From contig JAKARG010000018.1 in the NCBI GenBank assembly GCA_021819345.1, positions 1-15,786 on the forward strand: a DNA stretch of 15,786 nucleotides, read 5' to 3'. The stretch is from Actinomycetes bacterium (GTDB lineage Bacteria > Actinomycetota > Acidimicrobiia > Acidimicrobiales > Palsa-688). How positions within the stretch are numbered: the stretch's first letter is position 1; every line of letters starts with the position of its first letter. Made by a program: the position numbers and the translations under genes. The notes beneath the pieces are model-generated. The model was given only the letters and a program-made list of their open reading frames with translations. It made no database searches and was not told the DNA's origin. Below, piece by piece: positions 1 to 7,685 of the stretch.

Positions 1-1193
1 GCCCGGGCGATGACGAGCCGCTGGATCTCGGAGGTCCCCTCGAAGATCGTGTAGATCTTCGCGTCGCGGTGCCAACGCTCGACCGGGTGGTCCTTCACGT
101 AGCCGGCTCCCCCGAGGATCTGGATCGCGTCCTCGGTGACCCGCACGGCGGTCTCCCCGGCGAACAGCTTCGACTGCGAACCTTCGCCCGCCTCGAACGG
201 CTTGGCGTTTCGCCCCATCCAGGCTGCCTTCCACACGAGGAGCCGGGCGGCGTCGACCGCCATCCTCATGTCTGCCAGCTTGAAGGCGATCCCCTGGTTC
301 TCCACGATCGCCCGCCCGAACTGCTTGCGCTCGCCGGCGTAGGCGAGGGCGTACTCGTAGGCCGCCCGGGCGATGCCGACCGCCTGCGCCCCGACCAGCG
401 GACGGGATGCCTCGAAGGTGGCCATCGCCGCCTGGGAGCGCTGGCCGGTCCTACCCTCCCGGGCACGAGCGAGGCGGGCGTCGAGGCGATCCTTGCCCCC
501 GAGCAGGTTGCGGCCCGGGACCCGCACCCCGTCGAGGACCACCTCGGCGGTGTGCGATGCCCTGATCCCCATCTTGCGGAACTTCTGGCCCTGGGAGAGG
601 CCCGGCGTGCCCTTCGGGACGACGAAGCTCGCCTGCCCCCGCCCCCCGAGGGACGGGTCGACCGAGGCGACCACCACGTGGACATCGGCGATCCCGCCGT
701 TGGTGATCCAGGTCTTGGTGCCGTCGAGCACCCATTCGTCGGCGGCCTCGTCGTAGACCGCCCGGGTGCGCATCGAGCCCACGTCGGATCCGGAGTCGGG
801 CTCGGAGACGGCGAAGGCGGCGAGCGCCGGGTGCTCGGGGGTGCCGAAGCACTGCGGGAGCCACTCGGCGACCTGCTCGGGGGTGCCGTTGTTGACGATG
901 CCGGTCACCCCGAGGCTCGTGCCGAAGATGGCGAGGGTGATGCCGGCGTCCCCCCAGCACATCTCCTCCATCACCGCCGGCAGGAGGACCCCGCTCGGGT
1001 CGGCGAAGCAGTTGGTCAGGAAATCGAGCGAGTAGAGCCCGACCTGCGCCGCCTCCTCGATTATCGGCCAGGGGGTCTCCTCCCGCTCGTCCCACTCGCC
1101 GGCGGCGGGTCGCACCACGCTCTCGGCGAAGTCGTGGACCCACTTGACGATCTGGAGCTGGTCCTCGTCCAGCTCCAGCGAGAACTGCGACAT
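1..1193 (-). CDS. Acyl-CoA dehydrogenase (C-terminus cut by window edge)
   Basis: FAD-dependent acyl-CoA dehydrogenase, which makes the alpha,beta double bond in an acyl-CoA thioester and passes electrons to ETF. The ATG at 1193 gives 397 visible residues. The family signature SEPDSGSD is at residues 130-137. The second signature region (QILGGAGY, then FEGTSEIQ) is near the C-terminus, with the probable catalytic Glu at about residue 385. The frame is still open at base 3, reading LVIAR, which in this family is normally only a few residues from the end, so the protein is almost complete. A purine-rich stretch (gagggagg in the mRNA) upstream supports the ATG. The gene lies 156 bp downstream of the thioesterase gene on the same strand and has its own candidate promoter. 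The substrate chain length cannot be read from the sequence. Confidence 0.93.
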   Translation of the reverse strand, partial: MSQFSLELDEDQLQIVKWVHDFAESVVRPAAGEWDEREETPWPIIEEAAQVGLYSLDFLTNCFADPSGVLLPAVMEEMCWGDAGITLAIFGTSLGVTGIVNNGTPEQVAEWLPQCFGTPEHPALAAFAVSEPDSGSDVGSMRTRAVYDEAADEWVLDGTKTWITNGGIADVHVVVASVDPSLGGRGQASFVVPKGTPGLSQGQKFRKMGIRASHTAEVVLDGVRVPGRNLLGGKDRLDARLARAREGRTGQRSQAAMATFEASRPLVGAQAVGIARAAYEYALAYAGERKQFGRAIVENQGIAFKLADMRMAVDAARLLVWKAAWMGRNAKPFEAGEGSQSKLFAGETAVRVTEDAIQILGGAGYVKDHPVERWHRDAKIYTIFEGTSEIQRLVIAR

Positions 1194-1235
1194 GGCGGCG
1201 GGCCTCCCTCGGTCTCCCGGTAGCTACCCCACGGT

Positions 1236-1241
1236 AACATA
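1236..1241 (-). promoter_or_regulatory. Candidate -10 box of the acyl-CoA dehydrogenase gene
   Basis: TATGTT on the minus strand, about 42 bases before the ATG, in otherwise GC-rich DNA. It would start a leader of about 35 nt that carries the gagggagg ribosome-binding stretch. No convincing -35 box is visible. Confidence 0.3.
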
Positions 1242-1290
1242 GGGGCGTCGGAGTCCGGCAGCCGCGCCCTGCGCCATCGGGCGGCTGACG

Positions 1291-1306
1291 CGCCGGCCAG
1301 CCGGCG
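1291..1306 (-). terminator. Possible GC hairpin after the thioesterase gene
   Basis: Perfect inverted repeat CGCCGG-ccag-CCGGCG with a 4-nt loop, about 44 bases past the thioesterase stop and before the acyl-CoA dehydrogenase start. No T-tract follows, so intrinsic termination is uncertain. It could be a weak terminator separating the two genes. Confidence 0.3.
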
Positions 1307-1349
1307 AGGGGGACGACAGCCCTGCGCGCCCGCGCCGGGGACCGCCGGC

Positions 1350-2129
1350 TCAGCGACGCGGGAGGATCAGGGCCAGCTGGCGGGACTGGGCGAGGAGCCG
1401 GCCGTCCTCGCTCCACAGCTCGCCCTCCTCCTCGAACAGCCCGTCGAGGAGGAAGCGGGTGCGGAACCTCCCGAGCACCCAACCGGGCTCCGGACGCGCC
1501 CGGACATGCACGGTGAGCTCTACGGTCGGGACCCAGCCGACGTCGAGAGCGGCGAGGACTGCGGGGGGAAAGGCGTCGCTGAACGCAAGCAGCGCCAGGA
1601 CCGACGGTGGGGCCCCGTCGGAGAGGCGGATCCAACCACTCACCTCACAAGGGCCTTCGACCTCGCTCTCGCCGCCCGACGGATCGAGACGCAGCTCGTA
1701 GCGGCGGGCGACCTCCGGGGCACGCTCGCCGGCGGCCGTCGCGCAGGCGAGCGGCGCTCGGGCCCGAGGCGCTGCGGCCCCGATGCGCGTCGGGCCGGAC
1801 TGCGCCGCCAGGTCGCCCGTCGCCCCGATGAGCCGGACCCGTTCCCGGTCGCCCTGGCGGATCGCCGCGGTAACCGTGGCGTAGCGCCGACCGGCGCGCA
1901 CCACCTCGGTGCTCACCGCCACCGGCCCCGGCTCGGGGGGGCTCACGTAGTGGGCGGTCACCGTCAAGGGGTCGGGCCGTCCGCTCGCGGCGAGCATCGC
2001 CCGTGCGCCGAGCGCGATCAGGTACCCCCCGTTGGGAGCACTGCCGACGTTCCAGCGAGGGTTGATCGAAGCGGACCAGAGCCCCTCGCCCACCTCGGTG
2101 ACCGAGGTGTCGTCGTCGAGCTCGCTCAT
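1350..2129 (-). CDS. Acyl-CoA thioesterase family (double hotdog) protein
   Basis: 259-residue protein resembling TesB-like/4HBT_3 thioesterases, which hydrolyse acyl-CoA to free acid and CoA. The early NGGYLIAL motif (residues 33-40) is typical of the N-terminal hotdog of this family. The length fits two hotdog halves: the second begins around the SGWIRL segment and ends with LAQSRQLALI near the C-terminus. The frame is open further upstream to 2267, but that part overlaps cysS and reads as low-complexity Arg/Pro. The ATG at 2129 is therefore preferred, although no clear Shine-Dalgarno is seen. It starts 49 bp after the cysS stop on the same strand, so it is probably co-transcribed with cysS. 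The next gene downstream (acyl-CoA dehydrogenase) suggests a role in fatty acyl-CoA metabolism. The substrate is unknown. Confidence 0.82.
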   Translation of the reverse strand: MSELDDDTSVTEVGEGLWSASINPRWNVGSAPNGGYLIALGARAMLAASGRPDPLTVTAHYVSPPEPGPVAVSTEVVRAGRRYATVTAAIRQGDRERVRLIGATGDLAAQSGPTRIGAAAPRARAPLACATAAGERAPEVARRYELRLDPSGGESEVEGPCEVSGWIRLSDGAPPSVLALLAFSDAFPPAVLAALDVGWVPTVELTVHVRARPEPGWVLGRFRTRFLLDGLFEEEGELWSEDGRLLAQSRQLALILPRR

Positions 2130-2178
2130 CGGCGGGGTCCGAGCCGGGGACGAGCCGGCGAGCGGTCCTCGAGCCCGC

Positions 2179-3522
2179 TCATCGGGCTGGCCGTAGCTTG
2201 GTGCCCGCCGGGGTGTCCTCGACCAGCCAGCCGGCGGCGGCCAGCTCCGCCCGGAGGGCGTCAGCACGGGACCAGTCCTTGGCGGCGCGCGCCGCGTCGC
2301 GCTCTGCGGCCCTGGCCAACGCCTCGGGTGGTACCTCCGCCTCGCCTGCGAGGGGGAGCCCGAGGCCTTTCTCCCAGGCGTCGATCACCGCCGCTGCCAC
2401 GCCCAGGTCGCCGGCACTGCGCACCTGCCTCATCGCGTCGAACAGCACTGCCACCGCACCGGGCGTGTCGAGGTCGTCGTCCATCGCCTCGGCGAAGCGG
2501 GCCCGGACGCCGGCGTCGGGGTCCACCTCCCGGGCAGCGGCAAAGTCCCGGCCGAAGGCATCCAGGCCCTCGACCGCCCGCCCGGCCGCCCCGAGGGTCG
2601 CCGGGCTCACCGTCAGCGGCCGCCGATAGTGGCACTGCAGGCAGAGCAGCCGGTAGGCGCGGGGATCGTGGGAGCCGAGGAGCCCGGCGAGCGACATGGT
2701 GTTGCCGAGCGACTTGCTCATCTTCTCCCCGCCGGCGGCCACCACCATCCCCGAGTGGGCCCAGTGCCGGGCGAACCCCCGGCCGGCGGCCTCTGCCTGG
2801 GCGCGCTCGTTCTCGTGGTGGGGGAAGGCGAGGTCGACCCCGCCGCCGTGGAGGTCGAAGCCGTCACCGAGCAGGTCGAGGGCCATCACCACGCACTCGG
2901 TGTGCCAGCCGGGCCGGCCTGCTCCCCAGGGCGCCGGCCAGCTCGGCTCCCCCGGCTTGGCGAGCTTCCAGAGGGCGAAGTCGAGCGGCGAGCGCTTTCC
3001 CGCCTCCTCGCTCACCTCGACGCGAGCCCCTGCCTGAAGCTGCTCGAGCGGGCCGGGAGCGAGCAGGCCGTAGTCGGGCACCGACGCCGTGGAGAAGTAG
3101 ACCCCGTCACCACCGAGATAGGCCTTCTCCGAGTCGAGCAGGGAGCCGACGAGCTCGACCATCCGCTCGACGTAGGCGGTGGCGTGGGGGGTCTCGTCGG
3201 GGCGCCCCACCCCGAGGCGGTCCATCGACTCCCACCAGGAGGCCTCCCAGGTGGCCGCCACCTCGGCAGGCGAGGTCGACTCGGCTGCAGCCCGGGCGAT
3301 GATCTTGTCGTCGATGTCGGTCACGTTGGACACGAAGCGCACCGACAACCCGCTCCAGCGGGCGTAGCGGCGCAGGACGTCCCAGACCAGGCCGAAGCGG
3401 CCGTGGCCGGCGTGCGCCTCGGCGTAGACGGTCGCGCCGCACACGTACATCGACAGCTCGCCGGCCCGGCGGAGCCCGAGGTCCTCGACGCGTCCCGTTG
3501 CGGTGTCGTAGAGGCGCAGCAC
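2179..3522 (-). CDS. cysS: Cysteinyl-tRNA synthetase
   Basis: Class I synthetase that charges tRNA-Cys in the cytoplasm. The GTG at 3522 gives 447 residues beginning MLRLYDT, the usual family start and near the usual length. The ATP-binding HIGH motif appears as HAGH (residues 37-40), and KMSKS is at 267-271. The four zinc ligands are recognisable: Cys28 (in CGATVY), Cys210 (in WHTEC), His235 and Glu239 (in PHHENE). The C-terminal helical domain ends in the family-like DTPAGTKLR. These features, with intact TDIDDKII and LHGGGVDL blocks, separate it from the mycothiol enzyme MshC. The frame stays open far upstream through antisense valS, but that is a base-composition artefact. It is divergent from valS with 21 bp between start codons, and its transcript is probably leaderless. 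Confidence 0.95.
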   Translation of the reverse strand: MLRLYDTATGRVEDLGLRRAGELSMYVCGATVYAEAHAGHGRFGLVWDVLRRYARWSGLSVRFVSNVTDIDDKIIARAAAESTSPAEVAATWEASWWESMDRLGVGRPDETPHATAYVERMVELVGSLLDSEKAYLGGDGVYFSTASVPDYGLLAPGPLEQLQAGARVEVSEEAGKRSPLDFALWKLAKPGEPSWPAPWGAGRPGWHTECVVMALDLLGDGFDLHGGGVDLAFPHHENERAQAEAAGRGFARHWAHSGMVVAAGGEKMSKSLGNTMSLAGLLGSHDPRAYRLLCLQCHYRRPLTVSPATLGAAGRAVEGLDAFGRDFAAAREVDPDAGVRARFAEAMDDDLDTPGAVAVLFDAMRQVRSAGDLGVAAAVIDAWEKGLGLPLAGEAEVPPEALARAAERDAARAAKDWSRADALRAELAAAGWLVEDTPAGTKLRPAR

Positions 3523-3527
3523 GCAAG

Positions 3528-3533
3528 TACCGT
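3528..3533 (+). promoter_or_regulatory. Candidate -10 box of valS
   Basis: TACCGT followed by 10 nt and the valS ATG, implying a leader of 0-4 nt. A GGAG stands 3 nt before the ATG, too close for an efficient Shine-Dalgarno. Five of its six bases are shared with the opposite-strand cysS -10 box. Confidence 0.45.
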
Positions 3534-3534
3534 A
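3529..3534 (-). promoter_or_regulatory. Candidate -10 box of cysS (leaderless)
   Basis: TACGGT on the minus strand, followed by exactly 6 nt and then the GTG start codon. This is the spacing expected when transcription starts at the start codon itself. It overlaps, on the opposite strand, the candidate valS -10 box at 3528-3533. No -35 box is recognisable. Confidence 0.5.
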
Positions 3535-3543
3535 ACGGAGATC

Positions 3544-6180
3544 ATGACCACGGCCGTCCCCGAAAAGCCGACCCTCGACGGGCTCGAGGAGAAGTGGTCC
3601 GAGCGGTGGGAGGCCGAAGGCACCTACCGCTTCGACCGCAGCGCCCCGAGGGAGCGGGTGTTCGCCATCGACACCCCGCCGCCGACGGTGAGCGGGTCGC
3701 TGCACATCGGCCACGTCTTCAGCTACACCCAGACCGACGCCGTCGCCCGCTTCCAGCGGATGCGCGGCAAGGAGGTCTGGTACCCGATGGGCTGGGACGA
3801 CAACGGCCTGCCCACCGAGCGGCGCGTCCAGAACTACTTCGGGGTGCGCTGCGAGCCCTCCCTCCCCTACGACCCCGGCTTCACGCCCCCGGTCACCGGC
3901 GGCGGCCTCCCGAAGGACCAGCAGCCCGTCGCCTGCTCCCGCCCCAACTTCGTGGAGCTGTGCCGGCGCCTGTCGGCCGAGGACGAGCGCAAGTTCGAGC
4001 AGCTGTGGCGCCGGGTCGGGCTCTCGGTCGACTGGACCCGGACCTACACCACCATCGGCCCGGAGAGCCAGCGGGCGGCCCAACGTGCGTTCCTGCGCCA
4101 GCTCGCCCGCGGCGAGGCGTACTCGGCCGAGGCTCCCACGCTGTGGGACGTCGACTTCCGCACCGCCGTCGCCCAGGCCGAGCTGGAGGACCGGGAGACG
4201 ACCGGCGCCTACCACCGGGTGGCGTTCCACCGGGTCGGCGCCGACGGCGACGTGCTCATCGAGACCACCCGCCCCGAGCTGCTGCCCGCCTGCGTCGCCC
4301 TCGTCGCCCACCCCGACGACGAGCGCTACCAGCCGCTGTTCGGCACCACCGTGCGCACGCCGCTGTTCGGCGTGGAGGTGCCGGTCGTCGCCCACCCCCT
4401 GGCCCAGCCGGACAAGGGCACCGGGATCGCCATGGTCTGCACCTTCGGCGACGTCACCGACGTCGTGTGGTGGCGCGAGCTGCACCTGCCCGTCCGGGCG
4501 ATCGTCGGCCGCGACGGGCGGTTGCTGCCCGACGCGCCGGACGGGATGCCGGCCGGGGGCGCCGAGGTGTACCGCTCGACGCTGGCGGGCCGCACCGCCC
4601 GCCAGGCCCAGCGAGCGATCGCCGAGCTGCTGGCCGCCTCCGGGGAGCTGCTCGGCGAGCCCCGGCAGGTCCGCCACCCGGTCAAGTACTACGAGAAGGG
4701 CGACCGCCCGCTCGAGATCGTCACCAGCCGGCAGTGGTTCATCCGCACCCTCGCCCACCGCGAGGCGCTGCTCGCCCGCGGCCGGGAGCTGCGCTGGCAC
4801 CCCGCCCACATGGGCGCCCGCTACGCCGACTGGGTCGAGGGGCTGAGCAGCGACTGGCTCATCAGTCGCCAGCGCTACTACGGCGTCCCCTTCCCACTCT
4901 GGTACCCGCTGTCGGCGACGGGCGAGCCGCTCCACGACCAGCCCCTGCTGGCCGCCGAGGACCGCCTCCCGGTCGACCCGACCACCGACGTCCCCGACGG
5001 CTATACCGAGGCGCAGCGCGACCAGCCGGGGGGCTTCACCGCCGACCCCGACGTGATGGACACCTGGGCGACGTCGTCGCTCACCCCGCAGATCGCCGGC
5101 GGGTGGGAGGAGGACCCCGACCTGTTCGCCCGGGTCTTCCCGATGGACATGCGTCCCCAGGGCCACGACATCATCCGGACCTGGCTGTTCGCCACCGTCG
5201 TGCGCTCCGACGCCGAGCTCGGCACCCTGCCCTGGACCGACGCCGCCATCTCCGGGTGGATCCTCGACCCGGACCGCAAGAAGATGTCCAAGTCCAAGGG
5301 CAACGTGGTCACGCCCGTCGAGATCCTCGAGCGCCACAGCACCGACGCCATCCGTTACTGGGCCTGCTCCGGACGGCTCGGGACCGACACCGCGATCGAC
5401 GAGGGTCAGATGAAGATCGGCCGGAAGCTTGCGATCAAGCTGCTCAACGCGTCCCGGTTCGTCCTCGGCAGCGTCGCCCCCGAGGGGCCCGACGACCCGG
5501 CGGCAGTGACCGCGGCGGTCGACCGGTCCCTGCTCGCCTCTCTGGCATCCCTGGTCGAGGAGGCGACGGCTGCCTTCGAGGGCTACGACCACGCCCGGGC
5601 GCTCGAGCGGACCGAGGCGTGGTTCTGGGGGTTCTGCGACGACTACCTGGAGCTGGTCAAGGCCCGGGCCTACAACCGGGAGGGGACCTTCCCCGAGCCC
5701 GCGGCTGCGTCCGCCCGGGCGGCACTGCGCCTCGCCCTGTCGGTGCTCGTGCGCCTCCTCGCCCCGATCCTGCCCTTCACCGCCGAGGAAGTCTGGTCCT
5801 GGTCCCACGATGGGGCAGCTACCTCGGTGCACCGGGCCCCCTGGCCGGTCGTCGAGGAGCTGACCGCCGCGGTGGCCGGCGGTGCCTCCCGTCCCGGGCC
5901 GACCGGCGCCGGCTCCCCCGAGGCCACGGGGGCCGACGGCGACGGCGCCTACCGCGAGGCCGCCGAGGCGCTGAGGGCGCTCAGGCGGGCCAAGACCGAG
6001 GCGGGCAGCTCGTTGCGGGCGCCGGTCGTCCGCCTCGTGGTCCGCGCCGACGCAGGGACCCTAAGCCGGCTCCGCGGGGCCTCCGGCGACCTCGCTGAGG
6101 CCGGCGCCGTCGAGGCCTTCGAGTGGGTCGAGGTCACCGGAGGGGACCAGGCCGGCTTCGAGGTCGTCCTCGCTCGCTGA
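3544..6180 (+). CDS. valS: Valyl-tRNA synthetase
   Basis: Class Ia synthetase that charges and proofreads tRNA-Val. The ATG at 3544 gives 878 residues. In order: the catalytic Rossmann fold with HIGH (54-57); the CP1 editing domain with ETTRPE (from about 240), which hydrolyses mischarged Thr-tRNA; KMSKS at 580-584; and the anticodon-binding helical domain containing the YLELVKARAYN block near residue 700. The C-terminus lacks the long coiled-coil arm of E. coli ValRS. It has instead a Gly/Pro/Ala-rich linker (about 778-800) followed by a short domain, as in the alternative actinobacterial type. The frame is open upstream to 2629, but that part is antisense to cysS. The last 120 bp overlap the convergent BFN gene, and the stop codon lies inside the first unit of an 18-bp repeat. 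Confidence 0.96.
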   Translation: MTTAVPEKPTLDGLEEKWSERWEAEGTYRFDRSAPRERVFAIDTPPPTVSGSLHIGHVFSYTQTDAVARFQRMRGKEVWYPMGWDDNGLPTERRVQNYFGVRCEPSLPYDPGFTPPVTGGGLPKDQQPVACSRPNFVELCRRLSAEDERKFEQLWRRVGLSVDWTRTYTTIGPESQRAAQRAFLRQLARGEAYSAEAPTLWDVDFRTAVAQAELEDRETTGAYHRVAFHRVGADGDVLIETTRPELLPACVALVAHPDDERYQPLFGTTVRTPLFGVEVPVVAHPLAQPDKGTGIAMVCTFGDVTDVVWWRELHLPVRAIVGRDGRLLPDAPDGMPAGGAEVYRSTLAGRTARQAQRAIAELLAASGELLGEPRQVRHPVKYYEKGDRPLEIVTSRQWFIRTLAHREALLARGRELRWHPAHMGARYADWVEGLSSDWLISRQRYYGVPFPLWYPLSATGEPLHDQPLLAAEDRLPVDPTTDVPDGYTEAQRDQPGGFTADPDVMDTWATSSLTPQIAGGWEEDPDLFARVFPMDMRPQGHDIIRTWLFATVVRSDAELGTLPWTDAAISGWILDPDRKKMSKSKGNVVTPVEILERHSTDAIRYWACSGRLGTDTAIDEGQMKIGRKLAIKLLNASRFVLGSVAPEGPDDPAAVTAAVDRSLLASLASLVEEATAAFEGYDHARALERTEAWFWGFCDDYLELVKARAYNREGTFPEPAAASARAALRLALSVLVRLLAPILPFTAEEVWSWSHDGAATSVHRAPWPVVEELTAAVAGGASRPGPTGAGSPEATGADGDGAYREAAEALRALRRAKTEAGSSLRAPVVRLVVRADAGTLSRLRGASGDLAEAGAVEAFEWVEVTGGDQAGFEVVLAR

Positions 6181-6807
6181 GGCCGGGACGGCCGCTGAGG
6201 CCGGGACGGCCGCTGAGGCCGGGACGGCCTCGTGCCCGGGGCGGGTGCCGACGATCCGGGCACCGGCCCCCGCGCGCTTGGGCCCGCTCGGTGCCGACAC
6301 CGGCTGTGGGTAGCCGCCGCCCACGACCGGCGCCCCTGGCTGCTCACCTGCCCTGCCCGGCTCGTCGTCGGGCAGGGCCGCCCTGGAGATCCCGTCGAGG
6401 ACGTGGGAGCGGGCCTGCAGCGACGCCCCCGGACAGCGCAGGGCAACCGCTATCGCATCCGAGGGGCGGGCGGTGACGTGCACGAGGTCCTCGCGACCCG
6501 GCACCGCGAGCAGCAGCTCGGCGAAGTAGTGCCGGCCGTCCTCCACGTCGGTGAGGACGGCCCCCGCGATCGAGCCACCGAGCAGGGACACGGTGGAGCC
6601 GAACAGGTCCCAGGTCGACGGCCGGGGCGGGATCTCCGAGCGCCAAGCGACCCGGATCGCCCGCGCCTCGGGCTGGGCCACGTACATCCGGATCCGCCGG
6701 TACGGCGGCTGGTCCTCCTGGAGGACCAGCATCCCGGCTTCCACCCCGTTGCCGGCCGGTACCGCCACCGACACGTCGGCGACGCTGATGTCGCACAGCT
6801 CCTGCAC
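6061..6807 (-). CDS. Bifunctional nuclease (BFN/DUF151) domain protein
   Basis: 248-residue protein from a GTG start. Residues 1 to about 140 match the BFN (DUF151) fold, including the hallmark RPSDAIAVALR (114-124) and GGSIAGAVLTDV (77-88). Characterised members have been described as nucleases, but most bacterial ones have no proven role. The rest (about 141-248) is a low-complexity Pro/Ala/Gly tail with three V-P-A-S-A-A repeats, and the last 120 bp overlap valS. The GTG is chosen because the fold begins there and because TAGTGT lies 7 nt upstream (leaderless pattern). It starts 10 bp after the ComF-family stop on the same strand, so the two are probably also co-transcribed. Whether the tail is functional is unknown. 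Confidence 0.82.
   Translation of the reverse strand: MQELCDISVADVSVAVPAGNGVEAGMLVLQEDQPPYRRIRMYVAQPEARAIRVAWRSEIPPRPSTWDLFGSTVSLLGGSIAGAVLTDVEDGRHYFAELLLAVPGREDLVHVTARPSDAIAVALRCPGASLQARSHVLDGISRAALPDDEPGRAGEQPGAPVVGGGYPQPVSAPSGPKRAGAGARIVGTRPGHEAVPASAAVPASAAVPASASEDDLEAGLVPSGDLDPLEGLDGAGLSEVAGGPAEPA
6176..6229. repeat. Three perfect 18-bp tandem repeats at the valS/BFN 3' junction
   Basis: The unit GCTGAGGCCGGGACGGCC occurs three times head to tail (6176-6193, 6194-6211, 6212-6229). Each unit contains a small inverted repeat, GGCCG-gga-CGGCC. The valS TGA is inside the first unit. On the minus strand the array encodes the V-P-A-S-A-A repeats of the BFN tail. Confidence 0.95.
6350..6378 (-). 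other. Strong hairpin inside the BFN gene
   Basis: Perfect 10-bp inverted repeat GCCCTGCCCG / CGGGCAGGGC separated by 9 nt. It falls at about residues 144-153, the boundary between the BFN fold and its low-complexity tail. No T-run follows. It may be structured mRNA, an old terminator, or a by-product of composition. Confidence 0.5.
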
Positions 6808-6814
6808 GAGCCCG

Positions 6815-6820
6815 ACACTA
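6815..6820 (-). promoter_or_regulatory. Candidate internal -10 box before the BFN gene
   Basis: TAGTGT on the minus strand, 7 nt before the GTG. Its TAG is also the ComF-family stop codon. The spacing fits a leaderless start, but read-through from the ComF gene is equally possible. Confidence 0.35.
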
Positions 6821-7675
6821 GGCGGCGACCGTGTGCCCCGAGGGGCCGCTGAGCCCGTCGGGGCCCGGGCAGCGCGAACCTTCCCCCGGCTTGGTGCGCG
6901 GCTCGCCAGGGCGATCCGCCCAAGGGGTGCGGGCGAGGACCAGGCCGGCGACCTCTGCTGCCCCGGCCCGCCGCAGGGTCACCGCCACCTCCCGCAAGGT
7001 GCTCCCCTCGGTCAGGACGTCGTCGAGCACGAGGACCCGCCGGCCGGCGACCCGGGTCGGGTCGGGCACCCAAAGGGCCGCCCTCAACCCGGCAGCCGCC
7101 TGTGCCACCCTCAGCGACCTACCCGACCGGCTGAGCTGTGGCGTCTCGGTCCGCTTGCGGACGACTCCTGCGCCGATCTCCCACCCAGGCGGGACGACCC
7201 TGGCGATCCCTGCGAGGATCCCGGCCACGGGGTCCCAGGACCTGCGCGAGCCGGGGCCGGTGAAGCCGGGAACCGCGGTCAACAGGTCGAACTCCTCGAA
7301 CCAGCCGGCACGGGCATGGAGGTAGGCGGCTCCGACGCCGCCGAGGACCTCGGCCCACCAGCGCTCGCCGCCGTACTTGTAGCGCAGCAGGGCCGTCCGC
7401 AGCCCTCCCCGGTAGGCGCCCACCGAGAACACCACCGACCAACCCCGGTCCTGCCGATTGCACCACGCCGTCGGGCAGGGGCGTCCCAGCACGCGGGACT
7501 GGTCACACGACGGGCATCTCCCCGCCGGCGCTCCCCGCTCCGCGTCCTGGCCGACGCTCGAGCGCACACAGTCGAGGCAGACCGACGGCCGGCGCTGGTC
7601 GCGGTAGGCACAGAGCCGGCAGCCCGGGAAGCCCACGGGGCTCGGCACCACCCCCCTTGCAGATGCATGGTCCAT
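6818..7675 (-). CDS. ComF-family phosphoribosyltransferase-like protein
   Basis: 285-residue protein of the ComF/GntX type, named after a competence (DNA uptake) protein. The N-terminus has zinc-finger-like cysteine pairs (Cys19/Cys22 and Cys33/Cys36, then CPSC and further cysteines). The middle has the family's FSVGAYRGGLRTAL and LRYKYGG blocks. The C-terminal half has the PRPP-binding loop VLVLDDVLTEGSTL (Asp218, Asp219). The ATG at 7675 is preferred over the longer frame to 7828 because AGGAG stands 5 nt upstream of it and the extra region would be translated repeats. A Pro/Gly-rich end follows the PRT domain. BFN begins 10 bp downstream. A 16-bp repeat array fills the region upstream of the ribosome-binding site. 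The actual biological role is uncertain. Confidence 0.88.
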   Translation of the reverse strand: MDHASARGVVPSPVGFPGCRLCAYRDQRRPSVCLDCVRSSVGQDAERGAPAGRCPSCDQSRVLGRPCPTAWCNRQDRGWSVVFSVGAYRGGLRTALLRYKYGGERWWAEVLGGVGAAYLHARAGWFEEFDLLTAVPGFTGPGSRRSWDPVAGILAGIARVVPPGWEIGAGVVRKRTETPQLSRSGRSLRVAQAAAGLRAALWVPDPTRVAGRRVLVLDDVLTEGSTLREVAVTLRRAGAAEVAGLVLARTPWADRPGEPRTKPGEGSRCPGPDGLSGPSGHTVAA

Positions 7676-7680
7676 CGACG

Positions 7681-7685
7681 CTCCT
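7681..7685 (-). promoter_or_regulatory. Shine-Dalgarno of the ComF-family gene
   Basis: AGGAG on the minus strand, 5 nt before the ATG at 7675. It decides this start over the upstream in-frame alternative and is one of the few clear ribosome-binding sites in the window. Confidence 0.7.

Noticed and set aside
1506..3302. 598-codon plus-strand open frame
   Set aside because: Antisense to the thioesterase and cysS genes, composed of Arg/Pro/Gly runs, no domain.
2179..3522. Mycothiol ligase MshC instead of CysRS
   Set aside because: The TDIDDKII, LHGGGVDL and PHHENE blocks, the zinc ligands and the C-terminal helical domain are those of CysRS.
3523..5832. Very long minus-strand open frame running antisense through valS in continuation of cysS
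   Set aside because: It shadows valS codons in GC-rich DNA, has no recognisable domain and would put about 770 meaningless residues before a normal CysRS start.
5897..5940. Inverted repeat CCCCCG/CGGGGG in the valS linker as a terminator
   Set aside because: It is inside the coding region before the last domain. The sequence encodes a Gly/Pro linker and no T-run follows.
3544..6180. Isoleucyl- or leucyl-tRNA synthetase
   Set aside because: Length of 878 residues, the PTERRVQNYFGV region and the GRLGTDTAID block fit ValRS. IleRS and LeuRS have different signatures and IleRS is longer.
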